NCBI RefSeq assembly: GCF_002847015.1
Contig: NZ_CP025085.1
Location: forward strand, 4,340,001-4,404,000
DNA length: 64,000 nucleotides
Direction: 5' to 3'
Source: Prodigiosinella confusarubida
GTDB lineage: Bacteria > Pseudomonadota > Gammaproteobacteria > Enterobacterales > Enterobacteriaceae
The first letter of the stretch is position 1; each line of letters opens with the position of its first letter. Shown one piece after another: positions 61,981-64,000 of the stretch. A program made the position numbers and the translations under genes. The notes under the pieces were generated by a model. The model had not been told where the DNA came from, searched no databases, and saw only the letters and a list, made by a program, of their open reading frames with translations.

Positions 61981-64000
61981 TATCCCTCCGTGGATGATGC
62001 CGCCAGGGCATCGGAAGGCAATGAGCTGCCCGTCCACCAGGTCTCACCGGTGCGATAATTCTGCTGCATGTACTCTGCGATGCGGCTGATACTTTCCGGC
62101 ATAAGCGGGTCATTATCGCTTCCCGGCAGCGGCATCCGGATTTTCCACAGGCGCCCGCCCTCAAGCAAAGCAAATGCCTGGCCTTTGGGCAGGTTGATAA
62201 TATCTGCCGGCGTTATCATCGGCATTCTGGCCAGCGTCACCTGATCCTGCACGTTACTGTTAAAATCCGTTCCTTCTCCCGGCCGCGAAACGTCGGTCAC
62301 GCCAGACGTCAGGGTTTTGTTGTAGACGTCCACTTCGGGTAACTGTTTGGTCAGCAATTCTGCTGTGCTGTTTTCACGCACCCTCAGCATAATCAGCGAG
62401 TTGAAATTACCCACCACCTGATTGGCTTTCGCCCGGCTGCCCACCCGTGCCTCGATATCAGACAGGGTCTGTGTATACGCCGTCACCTGAATACCGGCAC
62501 CGCCCCCCTTGTTGATAAGCGGGATAAACTCATCCCCCATCAGCTCATTGAACTCGTCACAGTGCAGGTTAATGGGGACTTTCTTTGGCATCGCTGCGTC
62601 GGTTTCATCAGCAAGGCCAAATTTATAGATATGGCCGGCGACAGAGACCAGATCGGCAAACATGCTGTTGCCGACAGCTGACGCCACCTCGGAGTCGGAC
62701 AGCGCATCGAGGCCAACATAGACAATCCCTTTCTTGCGGATCACCTCCTGCCAGTCAAAAATGGGGCGGTTGTCGTCCATATCATTGTAATCCGGGGCCA
62801 GAAGCGCGGCAGTTTTGCCGGTAGTCAGCTTCTCAAGCAGAGGCAACAGGGAGGCCACGATTTTGTCAAAATAGGTGCGGTCATAGCGGACGGCACTACG
62901 CAGGCCGTCCAGCACCGGATCCCACAGTTTTTTCCCTTCATCAGAACTCAACGTCATTTCAATAGCCCACACTCTCAGCGCATTGGCCTGACCCTGCATA
63001 TTGCGCGGCAAGTCCTTTTCTTTGAGCATGCCGGATGACAGCAGGTTTTCTACCTGCTCCAGAAGATGAGGCGCCCGGGACGCCAGCATGTTCTCAACGT
63101 AGGTTTCATAGAGCTCGCCAATGTTGGTCACATAGCGCAAGATCAGACTGTAATCAGGACGTTGTCCGAGCGCGACCAGCGCCCGGGTAATGATGTTCAC
63201 AAAACGCCAGGCGAATTCACGAAACGCCGCCGAATTACCTTCACCAGACAGTTGTCCCGCGACGCGGGAGGCCACCTCAGAGATGCGGCTGAAGCGGCCA
63301 ATGGCGTTATAGCGCGCACTGATGTCAGGCCAGCCCAGATGAAAGACGTAAAACTCGTGTTCCCTGCCCGACCGTCGGGCCTCTGCCCACATGCGTTTGA
63401 GCAAATCGGCATCACCTTTGGGATCGAACATCACCGTGACATCGCCACGACGAATATCCTGCGTGACCAGCACCTCCGCCAGGCGAGTCTTGCCCACTCG
63501 GGTCGTACCGATAACCAGTGTGTGTCCCACCCGTTCGCCCAGGTCATATAACACGTCGCCTTCGCTTGGCTCCACGCCATGATAGACAGGACTACCGCCC
63601 ACCGGCGGTAAAGGGCGCACCGGATTGAGCAACGTATCCGCCTGGGCCAATCGGCACAGCCACGGCAGGCTGTACTCCAGCCGTTTTTCCAGATCCCGGG
63701 CCATACGATAGATAACGGAAGGCTGAACATAATGTTCTGCTTCAGGACGTCGCGCTTCGAGCAGGCGTTGCGTGTGTTTTTGCGTCCACTGAAATCCGCG
63801 CCCCAAAAACAGATAACGGTGGCTCACGGGGATTTGTCGGCTACTCAATTCATAACGGGGCAACCGCCGGATATTGCGCCGGTAACGCAGGATGCGCAGC
63901 CCCTGGCGGGTACGTTTGAGCGCCAGCACGCCAAAGCCGGCAGCGGTGACCCAACTGACAGAAGGGGCCAGCGCAACCGCCCAGGGGGCCGTCAGACAAA
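61980..64000 (-). CDS. traD: Type IV coupling protein TraD (SXT/TOL type), N-terminus beyond window
   Basis: Coupling ATPase that passes the relaxase-DNA complex to the channel. 649 residues are visible from 63929, but the frame stays open to the window edge and reads as a membrane segment there (WAVALAPSVSWVTAAGFGVL), so the start is outside. Walker A is VIGTTRVGKTRLAEVL, Walker B VTVMFDPKGD and INLHCDEFNELM, and the RecA-like core continues with AYTQTLSDIEAR. Family: TraD of SXT/TOL-type elements. Confidence 0.92.
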   Translation of the reverse strand, partial: CLTAPWAVALAPSVSWVTAAGFGVLALKRTRQGLRILRYRRNIRRLPRYELSSRQIPVSHRYLFLGRGFQWTQKHTQRLLEARRPEAEHYVQPSVIYRMARDLEKRLEYSLPWLCRLAQADTLLNPVRPLPPVGGSPVYHGVEPSEGDVLYDLGERVGHTLVIGTTRVGKTRLAEVLVTQDIRRGDVTVMFDPKGDADLLKRMWAEARRSGREHEFYVFHLGWPDISARYNAIGRFSRISEVASRVAGQLSGEGNSAAFREFAWRFVNIITRALVALGQRPDYSLILRYVTNIGELYETYVENMLASRAPHLLEQVENLLSSGMLKEKDLPRNMQGQANALRVWAIEMTLSSDEGKKLWDPVLDGLRSAVRYDRTYFDKIVASLLPLLEKLTTGKTAALLAPDYNDMDDNRPIFDWQEVIRKKGIVYVGLDALSDSEVASAVGNSMFADLVSVAGHIYKFGLADETDAAMPKKVPINLHCDEFNELMGDEFIPLINKGGGAGIQVTAYTQTLSDIEARVGSRAKANQVVGNFNSLIMLRVRENSTAELLTKQLPEVDVYNKTLTSGVTDVSRPGEGTDFNSNVQDQVTLARMPMITPADIINLPKGQAFALLEGGRLWKIRMPLPGSDNDPLMPESISRIAEYMQQNYRTGETWWTGSSLPSDALAASSTEG

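Overview
The window reads as the chromosome of an enterobacterium, most likely a soft-rot Pectobacteriaceae (Dickeya or Pectobacterium; inferred from gene content, not tested by a search). The left 9.3 kb is core genome in an order close to that around E. coli mutY: mutY (cut by the window edge), yggX, mltC, a decayed PEP-hydrolase-like gene beside an intact UPF0261 gene, a TetR regulator, an AnsP-type permease, speC and a tRNA-Phe gene (9256-9331).

From the 3' end of tRNA-Phe to the right edge the window lies inside an integrative conjugative element (ICE) of the SPI-7/PFGI-1 (PFL_47xx) type. Its left end has a tyrosine integrase and a MobH-type TraI relaxase, then a TraF-like outer-membrane protein, a lipoprotein, and small ICE housekeeping genes (incomplete N-6 methylase, DUF1281-like, ArdC). 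Many minus-strand genes there have hairpin-rich leaders. The right part (46.3-64 kb) is the type IV secretion set: TraG-N, the PFL_4700 to PFL_4711 families, a VirB4/TraC ATPase, a RAQPRD protein and the TraD coupling protein, which is cut by the edge. Inside this set sit a YefM/RelE-type toxin-antitoxin pair, a PerC-like regulator and a transglutaminase-like cargo protein. The far end of the ICE (attR) is not in view.

Two cargo zones interrupt the ICE. The first (about 21.3-31.4 kb) holds a 157-bp MITE-like element, a cut GNAT gene, an IS3-family element, a LysE exporter, a 1207-residue SF1 helicase, an IS1202-like element with a 16-bp target duplication and a second integrase. The zone is bracketed by two related structured segments (21.2 and 31.6 kb) whose hairpin stems differ but remain paired.

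The second (about 34.4-45.7 kb) is a complete type III-A CRISPR-Cas locus: cas1, cas2, array 1 (10 repeats plus a decayed one), cas10, csm2, csm3, csm4, csm5, cas6, a convergent PD-(D/E)XK-like DUF6602 gene, and array 2 (9 repeats, 8 spacers). The effector genes overlap by 4 bp from csm3 onward. Cas10 keeps the GGDD cyclase motif, but its HD nuclease motif reads H-N. Csm3 keeps its catalytic Asp. No CARF-domain effector is visible. Each array has its own copy of a 231-nt leader. The first 12 nt of the two repeat types are exact reverse complements of each other. This locus is the most interesting part of the window: an ICE-borne type III system predicted to cut RNA and make cyclic oligoadenylate, with an unrecognised output and an uncharacterised nuclease-like gene at the place where ancillary genes usually sit.
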